Below, one piece after another: positions 32,407 through 44,076 of a stretch of DNA of 64,000 nucleotides. Made by a program: the position numbers and the translations under genes. This DNA comes from Aplysia californica. Lineage: Eukaryota > Mollusca > Gastropoda > Aplysiida > Aplysiidae. The stretch spans positions 2,936,602 to 3,000,601 of the forward strand of contig NW_004797276.1 of assembly GCF_000002075.1 (NCBI RefSeq), in the 5' to 3' direction. The notes under the pieces were generated by a model that ran no database searches, had not been told where the DNA came from, and saw nothing but the letters and a program-made list of their open reading frames with translations. Within the stretch, counting starts at the first letter, position 1. Every line of letters begins with the position of its first letter.

Positions 32407-33369
32407 CAGTAGTCTCCGCCTAAGATCCCGGTGCTCGGGAGCAAGGAAATGCGGGATCTTAGGCGAACCGGGATCTTAACCGACAAATCCAGGGAAGAAT
32501 CTATGGTGACCCATGTTAAGGCTCACAATCGATAAAATGGTCTCCCTCCACTGTAAAATGAACTGTCGTGACCCCTTGGTGGGTTTATGGCGTATGGCGA
32601 GCAAAGAGTGGTTAACTTTGATGACCTATCACAGTGCACAGTGGCATGAGGCATGCCATTTTCACTTATTATCCTATCATGAGTCTCAAGATCTACTCTT
32701 CTTATCCAGTTGCCCCTCCCCTTTACCTGTCAAAAATTTATAGCTTTCCATCTCAGATCGAGTTCCCCCCAACCACCTTTGTCGTTACACACCATTAGAT
32801 CTCTGCGTTGTGCCCACACCAATTAAAATTCAGTCTGTCTCGCAAATTCAGGAGTAGACACAACTTCTGCAATGGTCAGGGAAGAGTTCACAATTCAATG
32901 TGATCCCGCCTGGAGCGAACGTGTAGGCCCTATCCACCCAGTGAGTGATGTAAGTTTAGGGGAAGAGCTCAGAGGTGTGAGTGCGATGTTCGGGGAAAAA
33001 AAACGGGTCGGTCAGTTCACACCCCGGTGTGATCCCGTCGGGGCAAACATTGTATCGCTTCATCGAGTTTTAAAACGTGTATGTGATCACATTCACGATA
33101 GTGGCTGATCTTTAACGCGACGGACACTTAATTGATCTCAACTTTTCACTCTTGGTCTTGGTTGATCAGCTGTCCCGCCCGGGTTATTGTTCCGCAAATT
33201 ATGATCTGAAATGCGGGATCTTAGCCGAATGTAGACATTCAGAGTGAATCAGAGCGGGATCTTAGGGGTGACTTTTGTATAGATCTAGTTAAAATTCTGT
33301 TTTCTTAAAACAGCGGGATCCTAAGCGAACCGGGATCGTAAGCGGTGGGATCTTAGGCGGAGACTACTG
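32407..33369 (+). mobile_element. Family I pogo-like inverted-repeat element
   Basis: The ends are CAGTAGTCTCCGCCTAAGAT and ATCTTAGGCGGAGACTACTG, a 20 bp perfect inverted repeat with TA on each side. GGGATCTTAG words recur near both ends. No transposase is present. Confidence 0.8.
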
Positions 33370-33498
33370 TAATATAAGTCATTAAGTGAGAGTCATTGGC
33401 ATTATATCACTGACTACTGACTGACAAGATCAAGAATAGTGACTTACTTGTAGATTCTACTTCTTGTCGGCCTTAGAAGTGATTCCCCGTCATCCGAT

Positions 33499-33593
33499 TT
33501 TTCGTCTGTTACCCCAGGCGGGCCTGGCCGCCATCTTGTATCGGTAGTAATCGGGCGGTGTTTCTACCTGTTCTGTTCGGTAACAGACGAAAA
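33499..33593. repeat. 95 bp foldback element
   Basis: TTTTCGTCTGTTACC at 33499-33513 faces its exact reverse complement at 33579-33593. The interior is GC-rich with GCCGCCATCTTG. Confidence 0.65.
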
Positions 33594-34203
33594 AGTGCCA
33601 AATTAAGAAAATGACAGGCAATGACAACCAAAGACATGCTTTAACTTTAGGGCATTCTTTGTCTGTGTGTTAAAAGTAGATCTAGGCCTAATCAAAAAGA
33701 GAACTGGTAGGCTATGCCAATTTAAGAATGTCAAAAAGGTCGTCATCAAAAAGCGTCATCAATAGAACAAACATGGCTCATTCATAATATTCACATGCTA
33801 ACGACATGTCATGATCTAAATCTAGATCTTGATCTGCGGGAAGTTCCCTTGCCAGCTTGCCAACGACGATCATCTCTGGTTCTAAACGATTACTTTTCGA
33901 TTTGCGTGCCCGAGAGATAGCCTTTCAAATTTAATTGCAAAACATCATATCGTGGTCAAATTCAGAGGGGCATGTCCCCCTGAAACACCCCATGTTTTTT
34001 TTTTTTTAAGACAGGGGCGCAACCCCCCTTGCCTTGAGAAAAACTAGTGAAATTTTACTGCTCATTTTGTAGGCTAGATTTAGATCCAGGCTGCTGATAT
34101 TGAAAACTACTATTTAAATCAGTATCGATATTTCAGTAGCAAAAGTCGGGACCTAGATTATGTACTATCATTGCCTAGAGTGCCTTCCCTTGCCTGGTGA
34201 TTC

Positions 34204-34280
34204 CACAGTATTCTACTCTCTGTTACCCAAAACACAGTAAGACGCTACGTAGGCTACTTAACTAAGTGTAGAATTCTGTG
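34204..34280 (+). mobile_element. 77 bp element L with 8 bp target duplication
   Basis: The ends CACAGTATTCTACTC and AGTGTAGAATTCTGTG are flanked by exact GGTGATTC repeats (34196-34203 and 34281-34288). The ends match the 33 bp palindrome at 13452. Confidence 0.75.
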
Positions 34281-34333
34281 GGTGATTCCCAAGACTTATT
34301 CTTAGCTATTCCGTCTTGGGTCTTGCTTGCTTG

Positions 34334-34530
34334 CAGGGTTGCCAGTGAGGCTTTTGCAAACTCACTAGATTTCCGGACTGAAAAAATTCACTATTTTTGT
34401 TTAAAAATCACTAGATCTAGATCTAGACTCTAAATTCATTAAAAAAGTTTACCCCCCCCCCCTACGAAAACTCATCAGTTTTGTTGTTACAAACCAAAAA
34501 TTATCAAGGCCCAGGTCGTGACTTAAAATT
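34334..34530 (+). mobile_element. hAT-like element O, truncated
   Basis: Starts CAGGGTTGCCAGTGAGG and follows the 14.0 kb copy through AAAATCACTAGAT and ACTCATCAGTTTTG, but lacks the right terminal repeat. Confidence 0.6.
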
Positions 34531-35700
34531 TTTTTTTATTCTCCCCCCTTTTTTAACAAATAAAATAATTCTATTTAATTAGAATCCAGACTTAGCCCTA
34601 GCTGAAGACCAAAATGTAGGCCTATTTGGTATCTTACTATTAGTGGAGCTTGTCTCTGGTGGAGCTAAGGCCAAATTTTGCGAACAGTATGTGTGAGAAG
34701 CAAGGAGATTAATCGTCTTATAATAAATGTTAACGATCTAAATTGTGTTGCTGGGAGCATAAAAGCACTTTCATTCGGATTTTAAAAAAAAGGAAAACAA
34801 CACCTTTGAAAACTTCTGTCCTCTGCCTCACCATATAATATAATAGATCTATCGGTTCTTACACTTACACACAACACCGGTGGAAGGCATTTTTTACTAA
34901 CTACACACATTGACCTCGGAATAAAACCTTTTTATCTAGATTTCAGTGCGTGAGTCGAGCAGTCGTGCGGTGCAGGTAGACCATAGTTCCGCTTCGAGAG
35001 AGGGCTCCTATCAGGCGTGCGGTGCCGCCCACGCCACAGTCCATTACTTTTAATCTCCTTGGCCCTAGGCCTCTATACGTTCTTACTAACCGTTCTCTGA
35101 CCATCTAGCCCTAGGCCTAGTTGATATGATATCCAAGAGGTCCCCCTCACACCAGTTCCATAGTTGTGCACTTGAAGGCAATTTGGCATGAAGCACAATC
35201 CGATGGCCCAAAGAGCGCTCAAAACAATAGATTAGCTAGTTTGCCAGGTTGTTCCGTCCTCGGGGGTATTATTATAATATTAGACTCTAGAGTTGGCAAT
35301 TAGGCTCAGGCCTAGGCCCTAGAGTTGTAGATCTTAATCTTGGCTAAACACTTCCGCTTTCTCATCGGGAAATTCCGATTTCCGAAGCAAGCGCGGTGAC
35401 TAACGCTGTCGCTTAGCACAACCCCGCACAACTCCCTCCAGGCCAGGTGCAGGTTTTCCTCATCACTCATCGTCCACAGCCTGCTTGCCACAACGAAGTT
35501 GTAGATCTTGACAGATGGTCAGAGTGCGATCTAATTATTTAGATCTAGAAAATTGGGGCTACATCTACACCTTGCATTTTCAACGTCTGGTGACACAGAG
35601 GGGAAAGAGTGGGCGCGGTGCCCATCTTGAAAATTGAACTTAGCCCAGCGGTGAGTCCAGTGAGTCCTGAGTCCAGAGGCTGCCAGAGACCAAGAGAGAG
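34531..35700. other. Unassigned intergenic sequence
   Basis: Some moderately GC-rich patches (34975-35060 and 35340-35500) could be exons or promoters, but I find no frame or splice sites to support them. Confidence 0.35.
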
Positions 35701-35714
35701 TTGACTGACTAGGC

Positions 35715-36635
35715 CTAGATCTAGGTCTAGATCTAGATAATCTAGATCTAGATCTATGACTTTTATGAGGATGTCACTGTCAGCCTGCTGCATGAAATGC
35801 TTCTTACTAAAATCTTAAATTCTTAGGCTAGATCTAGATCTAGATCTAGATAGATCTAGATTCTAGATCTTGATCTAGAATCTAGATTAGCTATAAATTT
35901 AGATCAAGTAATTTGATGGATTCTTTTTTACTGTGTCATGAAATTGAAAATGTGTTTGATTGATGAACCTGGTTTTGCTTGCCCAAGCTTACCAGATCTA
36001 GAATCTAGATCTAGATCTAGAAATCTAGATTAGATCTAGATTCTAGATCTAGATTCTAGATCTAGATATCTAGATTCTAGAAGATCTCTATGGCTTTTTG
36101 GGCGCTTTTTCGGTAGTTCCCACCCCGCATTTGTTATTCGCCGGTTTTGGCCCCAAGAGTAGGGGGGTTTCAGGGGGGCTTGCCCCCCCGACCTATTAAA
36201 AACAAGGTGGGGGGTTTCAGGGGGCATGCCCCCCTGAATTTTACAACAATTTAATGTTTTGCAGTTGTTAGGTTTGACATCTTAGCTTGCCGCGAATCAA
36301 ACGTATATAGATCTAGATGTAGGTCAGGCTCTATCAAATAAGGGGGGTGGGAACTACCGAAAAAGCGCCGCTTTTTGTACTTCATTTGAAAATGCCTTCA
36401 AAAGGTACTGCGAGAAAACAAGACTGCTCGACTTTGGCAGTAACCTATTTTTGCATTAATTTTTAAAATAGATCTAGACTAGATCTAGAATCTAGATCTA
36501 ATACATCTAGAATCTAAACCAAAACTGAATCACAAAAACAAATTAAAAAATCCATCCTTAAGCGGGAAGGGAGAAGGGTAGAATCTATATTAGATCTAAA
36601 TCTAGATCTATAATCTAGCTAGATTCTAGGTCTCT
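35715..36635. repeat. AGATCT/TCTAGA hexamer field
   Basis: Dense runs of TAGATC-type hexamers occur at 35715-35757, 35830-35890, 35996-36080, 36470-36510 and 36595-36630. They are self-complementary and interrupt unique DNA. The same words form smaller clusters elsewhere in the window. Confidence 0.85.
36101..36369. mobile_element. 269 bp foldback element with 26 bp perfect arms
   Basis: GGCGCTTTTTCGGTAGTTCC.. at 36101-36126 is the exact reverse complement of 36344-36369. The interior contains GGGGGTTTCAGGGGG, also seen near 33965-33995. The perfect arms suggest a young insertion. Confidence 0.7.
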
Positions 36636-37487
36636 ATTAGACTAGATTTTTAAAAAAAATCTTTTGGGGGGGTCGGCTATTTAAGTTGGGGTGGAGAGGA
36701 TGAGGGTTTTGTTGTGTTGTTTTTTTCAAAAGGAGACTAGATTTATTGTATTCTCTAATTAAGTTCATCGATTTAGTTGGATCTAGAGTACGGTTGCCCC
36801 TTACCAGTCGCCTATCGCCGTCTGCCGCGCGTCTGTTGCTTGTTACCGGAAGTTTGGGATAAAAACTGACCCAGTTACCACAAATTGAAACCCATGTTGT
36901 AAAAAGATGTTGCAAAATAATCCTTGACCTTTGGCCGACAAGAGGCAATTGCCAGATTGGTTCTTTACAGTTTTATGTTTATACAATAAGACAGCATTTC
37001 GAAGGACCCCAGTGTTTGCCCCTTACCGGCCGGTCAGTCGAATATTTGCCTCTTGCCAGCCACCTGTTTCCCCTATGCCAGCCACATTATATAAACCTCA
37101 ATTATACTAAAAAGTAAAGAACTAACCTCCATCCATTGACCTCCATGTTGTTCGTCATGCACTCAGTCACTTGCGCCAACGTTCCTCCGCAGCTGTGTTC
37201 TTACATTTGACTAGAATCTCGCTTCACAAACACACCATCTGTCACACCATTCACACCCTGCCATCCCCACTTTCAGAGCACAACATTGTAAAATGGTAAT
37301 TTACACTAATTTACAGAAAAAAAAAAAGCAGCGAACTATAAGGACAGGTGGTAACAAGAAAAACAGTGAACTGGAATTTATTTGATTAAAATACAACAAG
37401 AAAAACAACAAAGTATCTAAAAAACAAAAAAACCCAACAAAAATTGCTAGGAATTTGAACAAAATCAAAATCTGCAGGCTCTCATTC
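36636..37487. other. Unassigned intergenic sequence
   Basis: Repeated CCCCTTACC(A/G)G words occur at 36797 and 37018. No gene is recognised. Confidence 0.35.
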
Positions 37488-38170
37488 TCATGGCATACAC
37501 ACATCACAAACAAACCTAAATTCACTCACTTCCTCCTCAGTCATACCCGCAATCAGTTCCATCTGTGCTCCTGAACAGCTTCTGTGGTACCATCTGTCAC
37601 ACTGATCACACCCAATCCATCCATTCAAGTTCCTGTCATTCCCACATTCAAAACACCGACTCTCTTCATACTCAGACATCATATGCTCAGGAACTTGCCA
37701 TGCATTCCTCATCTGAACTGTCCATGTACTCTATTGCATCCGAGTCACCCTGATCACTTTCTCCCTCATTTTCCATAACCTCAGTCTTCCTCTTCTTTAA
37801 GCCCTTTCCTTTTCGTTTGTTGTCGGCATTAGCCTTCCTTTTTGCCTCTCTTTTTTTCCTTGTCCTTTTTCTCTTTGTTTGCCAATCTTTCTAGTCTCCT
37901 TTTCTCTTTCTTTGCACCTTTTTCTGCCTTCTTTCTCACCCTTTCTCTCTTCCTATCATCTACTGCTGCTTTGTTTTCCCTTTCCTCTCGTTATTTTCCC
38001 TCCTCGAACTCCTTATACTTTTCTCGAGACATGTATTTTGGGGGCTGAATCCTGTGTACTGAATTTTTGGATGAACTTTTCTGGGGCAAGGGGAGGTTGT
38101 TAAAAGTGGGAGGGGGGACAGTGGCATCGTACAAGTCTAGATATTGCTTAGACTGTGTCCTTTGGACCTG
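37488..38170 (-). pseudogene. PHD-finger C-terminal relic with charged tail
   Basis: The frame at 37712-37488 encodes a PHD finger: CFECG..GWIGCDQCDRWYHRSC..FVCDVC. Upstream on the same strand lie QYLDLYDATVPPPTFNNLPL, RIQPPKYMSREKYKEFEEG and long Lys/Arg/Glu-rich helices, then an acidic SDQGDSDAIEYMDSSDEEC block. These pieces sit in different frames with internal stops, so the copy is broken. Such a tail-plus-PHD arrangement is typical, to my knowledge, of C-termini of transposon proteins in invertebrates. Which transposase it belonged to is not shown. Confidence 0.55.
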
Positions 38171-38207
38171 GGGGAATGTTCCGCCATTGACATCTCCTGA
38201 CGTTATA

Positions 38208-39052
38208 CAGTGAAACTCGGATTCATCGAGGTCGCCGGGACTGACCTAAAATCTCTTTGAATCCGAGTGCTCGTTATAGCAAATATGAGGTTTTGTGTAG
38301 ATAATTACAGGCACTGAGCAAGTAATGTGTAAAGAGAAGTACAATGTAACAAGTAGTGCCTGAAATGCCTGCATATTATGATCTGTGTAAAAAAAAGACC
38401 GATTCGCTCAAATGCACGTCTGTGTCGTCTCGATTGTTTGCCAAAAAGTTGTGTTGCTGTGTAGAGCCTAGCATACGGCAACTTTTGATTCCCTAAACCA
38501 GCGCTCGATTCATTACGTAGATCTATGTCAAGACTAGCTTATCTTTGTAATAATGATCAGTTGCCGAGGGGAAAATAAAGACTGTGACGTGTTTGTATCT
38601 GCGACGTTCAATGCCCGGACAGCTGGTGCCCCCCCCCACCCCCTCCCCGACACGCACACACAGTCACACATGTGCAGGCCGCCCATCCGACCCCGACACA
38701 CACTAGAGTAGACACGTGCGCGTTCCAACAACGCATGTGTGTTTGTATGAAAAAAGGCCACTGATTGGTCGCATGCAATTGGCTAAGTGAATAATAGTAC
38801 ACGATGCAGGTGCAATGGAAGATTACCGGGAATAAATAAAGTTTGTTATGGGAGAAAAATTAGCGAAGCCACGTCTGCGGGGCTATTCGCCCTGGAAGCG
38901 ACCTCGTTGAATCCGAGCTCGCTAATTTAAGTGCTTGTTGAATCCGGGTTATTTTTATTGATTTGAAAGTAGGAAAAAAACGGGGAATCTATCTCCTCTC
39001 GTTGAATCCGAGTTCTCGTTGAATCCGAGCTCATTGAATCCGAGTTCCACTG
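38208..39052 (-). mobile_element. Family F pogo-like inverted-repeat element, copy 2
   Basis: The ends are CAGTGAAACTCGGATTCATC and GAATCCGAGTTCCACTG at TA sites. Three GTTGAATCCGAG words stand in tandem at the right end. Compared with copy 1 it carries extra GC-rich DNA near 38590-38760. Confidence 0.75.
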
Positions 39053-39142
39053 TACATGTCCGAGGCAGACCAACCAGTTGAAATAATGAAGTCAACAAGT
39101 TGGTCCACCGCCATGGCGATGTTGCTTGGCCCGGACGACGAC

Positions 39143-39235
39143 TTTGCAGGTGTGAGGTCGACAGCTGGGAGGTCAATGGGTGGGAGGTCAACAGCTGGGA
39201 GGTCGACTGCTGGGAGGTCGACGGCTGGGAGGTTG
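39143..39235 (+). repeat. Short GGGAGGTC tandem repeat
   Basis: CAGCTGGGAGGTCGAC-type units repeat about five times with spacing of about 15 bp. Confidence 0.7.
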
Positions 39236-39565
39236 TAAGTTGTTATTTAATATTTCTCTTTCAATCAAATTGTCTATCGCAGTGGGTCGCTTGGAGAAAA
39301 AAAAGAGGGGGGGTTGTTTAATATTTTTTTTACAAATTTCACTTGCTGGTTTTTGTTTCTATTTTGTTATTCTTGTGGGTCTTCTTTGGGTTATACCTCA
39401 ATGTTTTGGTCCTGGTCCTTTATTTACAGTGCGGCCTTCTTGAATAGGCCTACAATAATATTACACTTCCGGGTGACAATAATGGCCAGATTTTCAAGGC
39501 ATACGATGCCAAACTGCACAATAAAATAGAATAATTGTTTTTGAAAATCATGTTATAAGCTTACC

Positions 39566-40572
39566 TTACAGAGCAGGATACCACTGTTGAATATGATCGA
39601 CAATGTTGTTGAATGCATCCTTTGGAAACTTTCTGAACTCCCCCCGCCACATAAACTCATCCAAATGGGATGAGAGCATGGCCTCATTTGTCCCACTCAT
39701 AGCTTTGAATCGTCTCTTTGCATTTTCCTCTAGTTTTCGACTTTATTTGTGTACGCACCGGTTATGGTGTCGATGAAGTTTTATGATAATGAATGACAAC
39801 AATGTGTTTGTATCCCTGCCCGACGGGAATATTCACAATATTATTGTAAGAAGCAAACCTGTCGCTGTTTATGATGCTGCCAGGAGCAATAATGTGCCTT
39901 TTTATAGTCTTCGAGATTGGAAGCAGTTCTGTCTGGCACTAATTCCAAAAATCCTTTCCCAGTGCTCATATATATTCACTCCCCCAAACACCCACCTCTG
40001 TTGTACATCTCTCCCCACCTTGTTTTTCCTTTTTATTAAACTTTCGTCTATCTCTACATTCTGTCCCACACCATCTGTCTGAAAGTGAGTTTCCTCCAGC
40101 TTGTGTGAACAAATGTCACGGAAGTACGCAAACCACTGAATAACTGTATTTTTCCGAAATACGGAAGCCTGGGGAGGGGGGACTGCTATCATCTGCCACA
40201 CTTGCGTTATCTGTTAACAGTTTAGGTGGATGGATGCAAAATGGAGAGGTCCTGTTGTTAATCCCAATGAAAAGAGAGATTGAATACTCAGCTGTACTGG
40301 CTAAAATTACAGTCCTTCTTTCTACACAAACAGTGCTGTGAATGTTGAATAGCGAATGTTGCTGACTGACTTTTATAAGTCTTTTATTCTTACCTTCTCT
40401 TTTTCCTGAGACCGGTGGGCGTGGGCGTAGCAAGAAGAAATGAATTGTTATCTTTGTCTGTCAGCTCTGCAAGTTGAGTGACAAGGAGGATGGTCAGGTT
40501 GTTGGCCCTGATAGTGTCCTTTACAGGGTCGATCCAGCGATGTTGTGCTCTTTTTTCTGTTTCTCTAGCCAT
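39566..40572 (-). pseudogene. Merlin (IS1595-like) transposase relic
   Basis: The frame 40201-39902 encodes VIQWFAYFRDIC..NVEIDESLIKRKNKVGR..WVFGGVN, the start of an IS1595/Merlin DDE domain with the first catalytic Asp in EIDES. Further blocks continue downstream in other frames: VINSDRFASY (second Asp), TGAYTNKVEN, RRFKAMSGTNEAMLSSHLDE and FMWRGEF, ending HIQQWYPAL and TAA at 39568-39566. The order matches family expectation. The frame changes at least twice, so the gene is dead. An N-terminal frame (40572-40390) has no named domain. Terminal repeats were not found. Confidence 0.7.
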
Positions 40573-41858
40573 AGTGTCTTATATTTTAGGCTCACAGTGC
40601 TGGTTTGTCTGGGAATATTCTCGTATCTCAAGAAGTGGCTGAACTATTTTGCTACTGTCAAACACGAGTAACTTGAATTCGTCGGGGATTGGAAATAGTG
40701 TTCGAGATTTCCGTAATTCATCATATATCCATGAAAGCCCCAAATAGAAAGAAATAGAGAGAAAATCAGGGGAAGTAAAAAAAGAGCATTAAAACAATTA
40801 ACGTGTATAGGTCCCTTGATGAACGTGTCGACAGTGTGAAAGCAAGAGGATGAATAAAAGTGGAAAGGAGAAATTCCCACTTGTGTACAGCCGACTTCTA
40901 CATCATTCCTGTCCTCTCCTTTCATTGGCGTACAGAAAGTCTCCCCTCTTGCCATCCGCACCGCGCAAGCATGATTGCTTGCCTAGCGAGCCAGTCATGC
41001 GGTGCGGTCAGCATCCCCCCTTCCTCCAACCTCTCGTGGTGAGACAAGGACCACGTTTTGGCTGAAACAATAACAAAGAAACACCTACCTGTAGCTTAAA
41101 AAGCTGTAAAGTGGGGCCTTTAGTTGAGAATGCGAAGTGGATTTGTTCAAGATTCGAGTGTTGTGTGTTCCGAGTGTTCGGGAACTCTGTGAAGTCAATA
41201 CAATGAAAACATAGGGGCTGAAATGGGACCGAGCATTATGTTTGAGATACCTGAGAATTCGTGATTTTCCTGTTCGAGATTTGTTTTATATAAATCATTA
41301 CCTTGTGAGTAGGAGGTAATATCACTAAAACAAATTAACTCACTGTTCCTAAAACAAGAGGTACCGTAATACAAACCATTAAATTATGGTGAAATGTCAC
41401 TCCATATCATCTCCATGTGTGCATGGTTAACATTTGCTTTGATGTATCTTCTGTCTTTTCCCTTTTGTTTCCTGTAAATTTTCATGACATCTGAAAAAAA
41501 AGCCTGAAAAAATAATTTGCTGGTTCACTCAAGAAAGCGAAAATGCTGTTAAAGCTTAAAAACAGCAGACTGGTAGATTTTCTCAAATACTAAGGAAAAA
41601 ATTTACAATATTTGTAATTGGGCAAACTAAAAGCTCTCAGAACTGTAAGAGTAGATGAAAGATTAGATTGCTTTAAGCTAGGTTTCTGAAGTTGATCTCA
41701 ACTCACAAATCTGGAAGAAAGTAAAAAATACTAAGAGGTACTCACAATCGGGCACTTTTTAAAGGCAAATATTACAAATCTGTTTCAAGGGATTGATACA
41801 CTTCTTTAAGGAACAGATGACAATTTTATTCACCTTACTAATTTCTTATTCTTTTCAG
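40573..41858. other. Unassigned sequence upstream of the RRM gene
   Basis: A GC-richer patch at 40900-41040, with inverted arms around CCGCACCG..CGGTGCGG, could hold the promoter or a noncoding first exon of the downstream gene, but no splice donor is convincing. Confidence 0.35.
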
Positions 41859-41891
41859 TATATTCAGAGACCTCTGCAACTTCAAAACAAG

Positions 41892-42083
41892 ATGCAACAA
41901 GATGGAAAATCAGAATTACCCTACGGGTTTCAGGGATTGGACAGTTTGTTAAATGACACACATGATGAGGATATAGAGGAAAAGAGGCAGTATGTGATGC
42001 CGTCATGCTACGGCCGCGGTGTCAAGATGTGTGAGATTCAAATACCTTGTGTCCCACAAACTTGTCATCACTTAGATCAAATG
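41892..42083 (+). CDS. RRM-domain protein, exon 1 (N-terminal)
   Basis: The exon follows TTATTCTTTTCAG (exon start 41859), with the first in-frame ATG at 41892. It encodes MQQDGKSELPYGFQGLDSLL followed by an acidic stretch and a cysteine-containing segment (PSCYGRGVKMCEIQIPC), 64 codons, and ends at ATG/GTGAGA in phase 0. The frame is open across the acceptor, so translation could begin in an upstream exon. No domain is recognised in this part. Confidence 0.6.
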
Positions 42084-43239
42084 GTGAGAATGCTTTCCTC
42101 ATTTGCAGATTTGGAAAATGTTTCAAGGCCTCTGAAGAATTCATAGGTGTTTTTGAAGCAGAGCTTTTTGTCCTTGTTTCCTGCAAAATGTTGAATAACA
42201 GCTCTGCTGGAAGCTGACAAAACACTTTTTTTTCTTTTGGCGCCAAATTTTTTTATTTGCTAAATCAAAATCGATAGCCTGATCAGTTACCCTACTTGTG
42301 TGAAAAATTCAAACTGAAACTGTGACTTCTTGTTGATAAATTAAAATTAAAATTTAGGAAAAACACCTTTTCTTTATTGGTTACGCTGATGAAATGCGTT
42401 TTTCCGGAGACTACTGTGAATTTAAAAAAAGGCATTCTGTCAGCGTATAGCAGAGCTGGCTGATGGTTAGCTCCTGCGTATGAGGTTTTTTCGTCTAGAG
42501 GTTCCATGTGTGTATCTGAGTTTGATATTCTGTGGGGAAGATTGTGTCTGTCTTTCTGCTGGCATGTTGTGTTCTCCCCTGCCTAGGTTGAAGCTGCCTG
42601 CCTCCTAAATAATCTAAATTGTGTTAGTGAGGATGTTCAACTTGAGTTATTAAAGTAATATCGGACACATTTCACATCTATCTTTTGACAAATATTACAT
42701 TGCATGCGATCAATGGTGCTGAAATCAAACACGTAACTTGTCTAAAATTGGAAATGATTTTTTACAACCATACCGATGAGAAAGTATGGCTATTTTCTAC
42801 CTTTCTGTAATAATGCTGATTCAGCTGAACCCTTATCTGTAGATCTTCTAAAGAAGAAGTCTAGAAAAGTCTGAAAAGCTTCTGGTTCTGAACTTGAAGT
42901 CATTAGACAGATTCCAAAATGCTGACTTTTGTTTTCACGTTGTTTTCTTTTATGTGTGAGTGTAAGAATGCCTGCTGAAATTCATATTTTTTTGTGTTAT
43001 CTGTCTAGGAGAGTTTTTGCAGTGAAGATTTGGCCCCCTTTATCAGGCGGAGAGGGAAAGGACGGGGAGATGCTTTGGGACTTGACTCAAGAGTTTCCAA
43101 CGAGGAGATGGTGTCTGGTGTTCGACCAGGAGGGCTTGCACAGAAGAAAGCAGTAGGTTCAGCTGTTTGATGATCAGTTATCTGCTTCCCTTCTCTTTGG
43201 TGGAAAAAGCTCCATGTTTTTTTTTTTGCTGACATGTTT
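42084..43239 (+). other. Intron 1 of the RRM gene, first part
   Basis: No exon or clear element end was recognised. Confidence 0.5.
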
Positions 43240-43325
43240 TTTTTACGCGGGCAAAATAAAAAATTTCCTACCAACTGAAATATGTTTAATGTCTCCCGCT
43301 CGCTCATATTACCTTTATGAAGTTG
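43240..43325 (+). mobile_element. SINE family C, 3' fragment
   Basis: CGGGCAAAATAAAAAATTTC, CTACCAACTGAAATA and CGCTCATATTACCTTTATGA mark the family C tail. The hairpin is decayed. Confidence 0.55.
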
Positions 43326-43444
43326 CGAGCTCAGTGAAAAGAAAACACTTATTGTGTTCTTTCATTAATTGAAAGATCTGTAACTGAATACTATCTTTTT
43401 CTTTTTTGGACGGGCGGGGAGGTATGTAATGATTTTTTATTCCC

Positions 43445-44076
43445 CGTTGCGGTGCTACTGACTGCAGTGCCTTTAGGTCTTTAGGCCATTCCCAAAGGGG
43501 GGACGTTAACCATTGTAATAGATTGACTTGATGGTCTATTACAAGCACACAGCTCATTGAATACATGGAGGCAGCCATCAAGGGTACACCAGAACTGAAC
43601 TTTATTCGAGTTACTACAACAGACCAGTGGCCAAAGGGGACACAATCATGATAATTAATAGGTTACCACTGAGAAGATTTATATCCCTCTATTCAGTACG
43701 ATTATTACACAGATTGATTGTTACTTTATTACAACCATGTTCTTATGCACAGTAGAATTGTAATTGTAAATGGGCTGATTCATCAATGTCATGCTCATAA
43801 CTGCCTGAACAGCAACAGGGAACTGCTGCTTTTTCTTTCCTAATCCTTACTATCAACTATCATCATTTTTCCTCTTATTCTTTGGTATGTTTGTCACACT
43901 CTTGTGACCCGCTATTTCCAGGGTGCCTTGATAGTCGAAGCAGACTTTGTGCTATTGAAGCTAGAGAGGTAAGCAGAGTAAGTCTGATTCCCTGTAAGGA
44001 CTTCTCTGTTGACATCCACCCCTTGGCGCTCATATGACCTTATACAGTTGCAAGCGCCGTAAAACCTCTACTGAAA
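43445..44076 (+). mobile_element. SINE family B with an inserted segment
   Basis: Family B sequence is split by about 220 bp (about 43513-43735) relative to the 59.3 kb copy. The tail hairpin GGCGCTC..AAGCGCC and GTAAAACC are present, with one arm base mismatched. AACCAT occurs on both sides of the insert. Confidence 0.65.

Noticed and set aside
32872-33108. A 78-codon frame as a possible host exon
   Set aside because: It lies inside the family I element between its inverted repeats and lacks splice support.
35830-36080. A satellite array or origin-like palindrome
   Set aside because: The hexamer runs are short, irregular and scattered among unique sequence; no higher-order unit was found.
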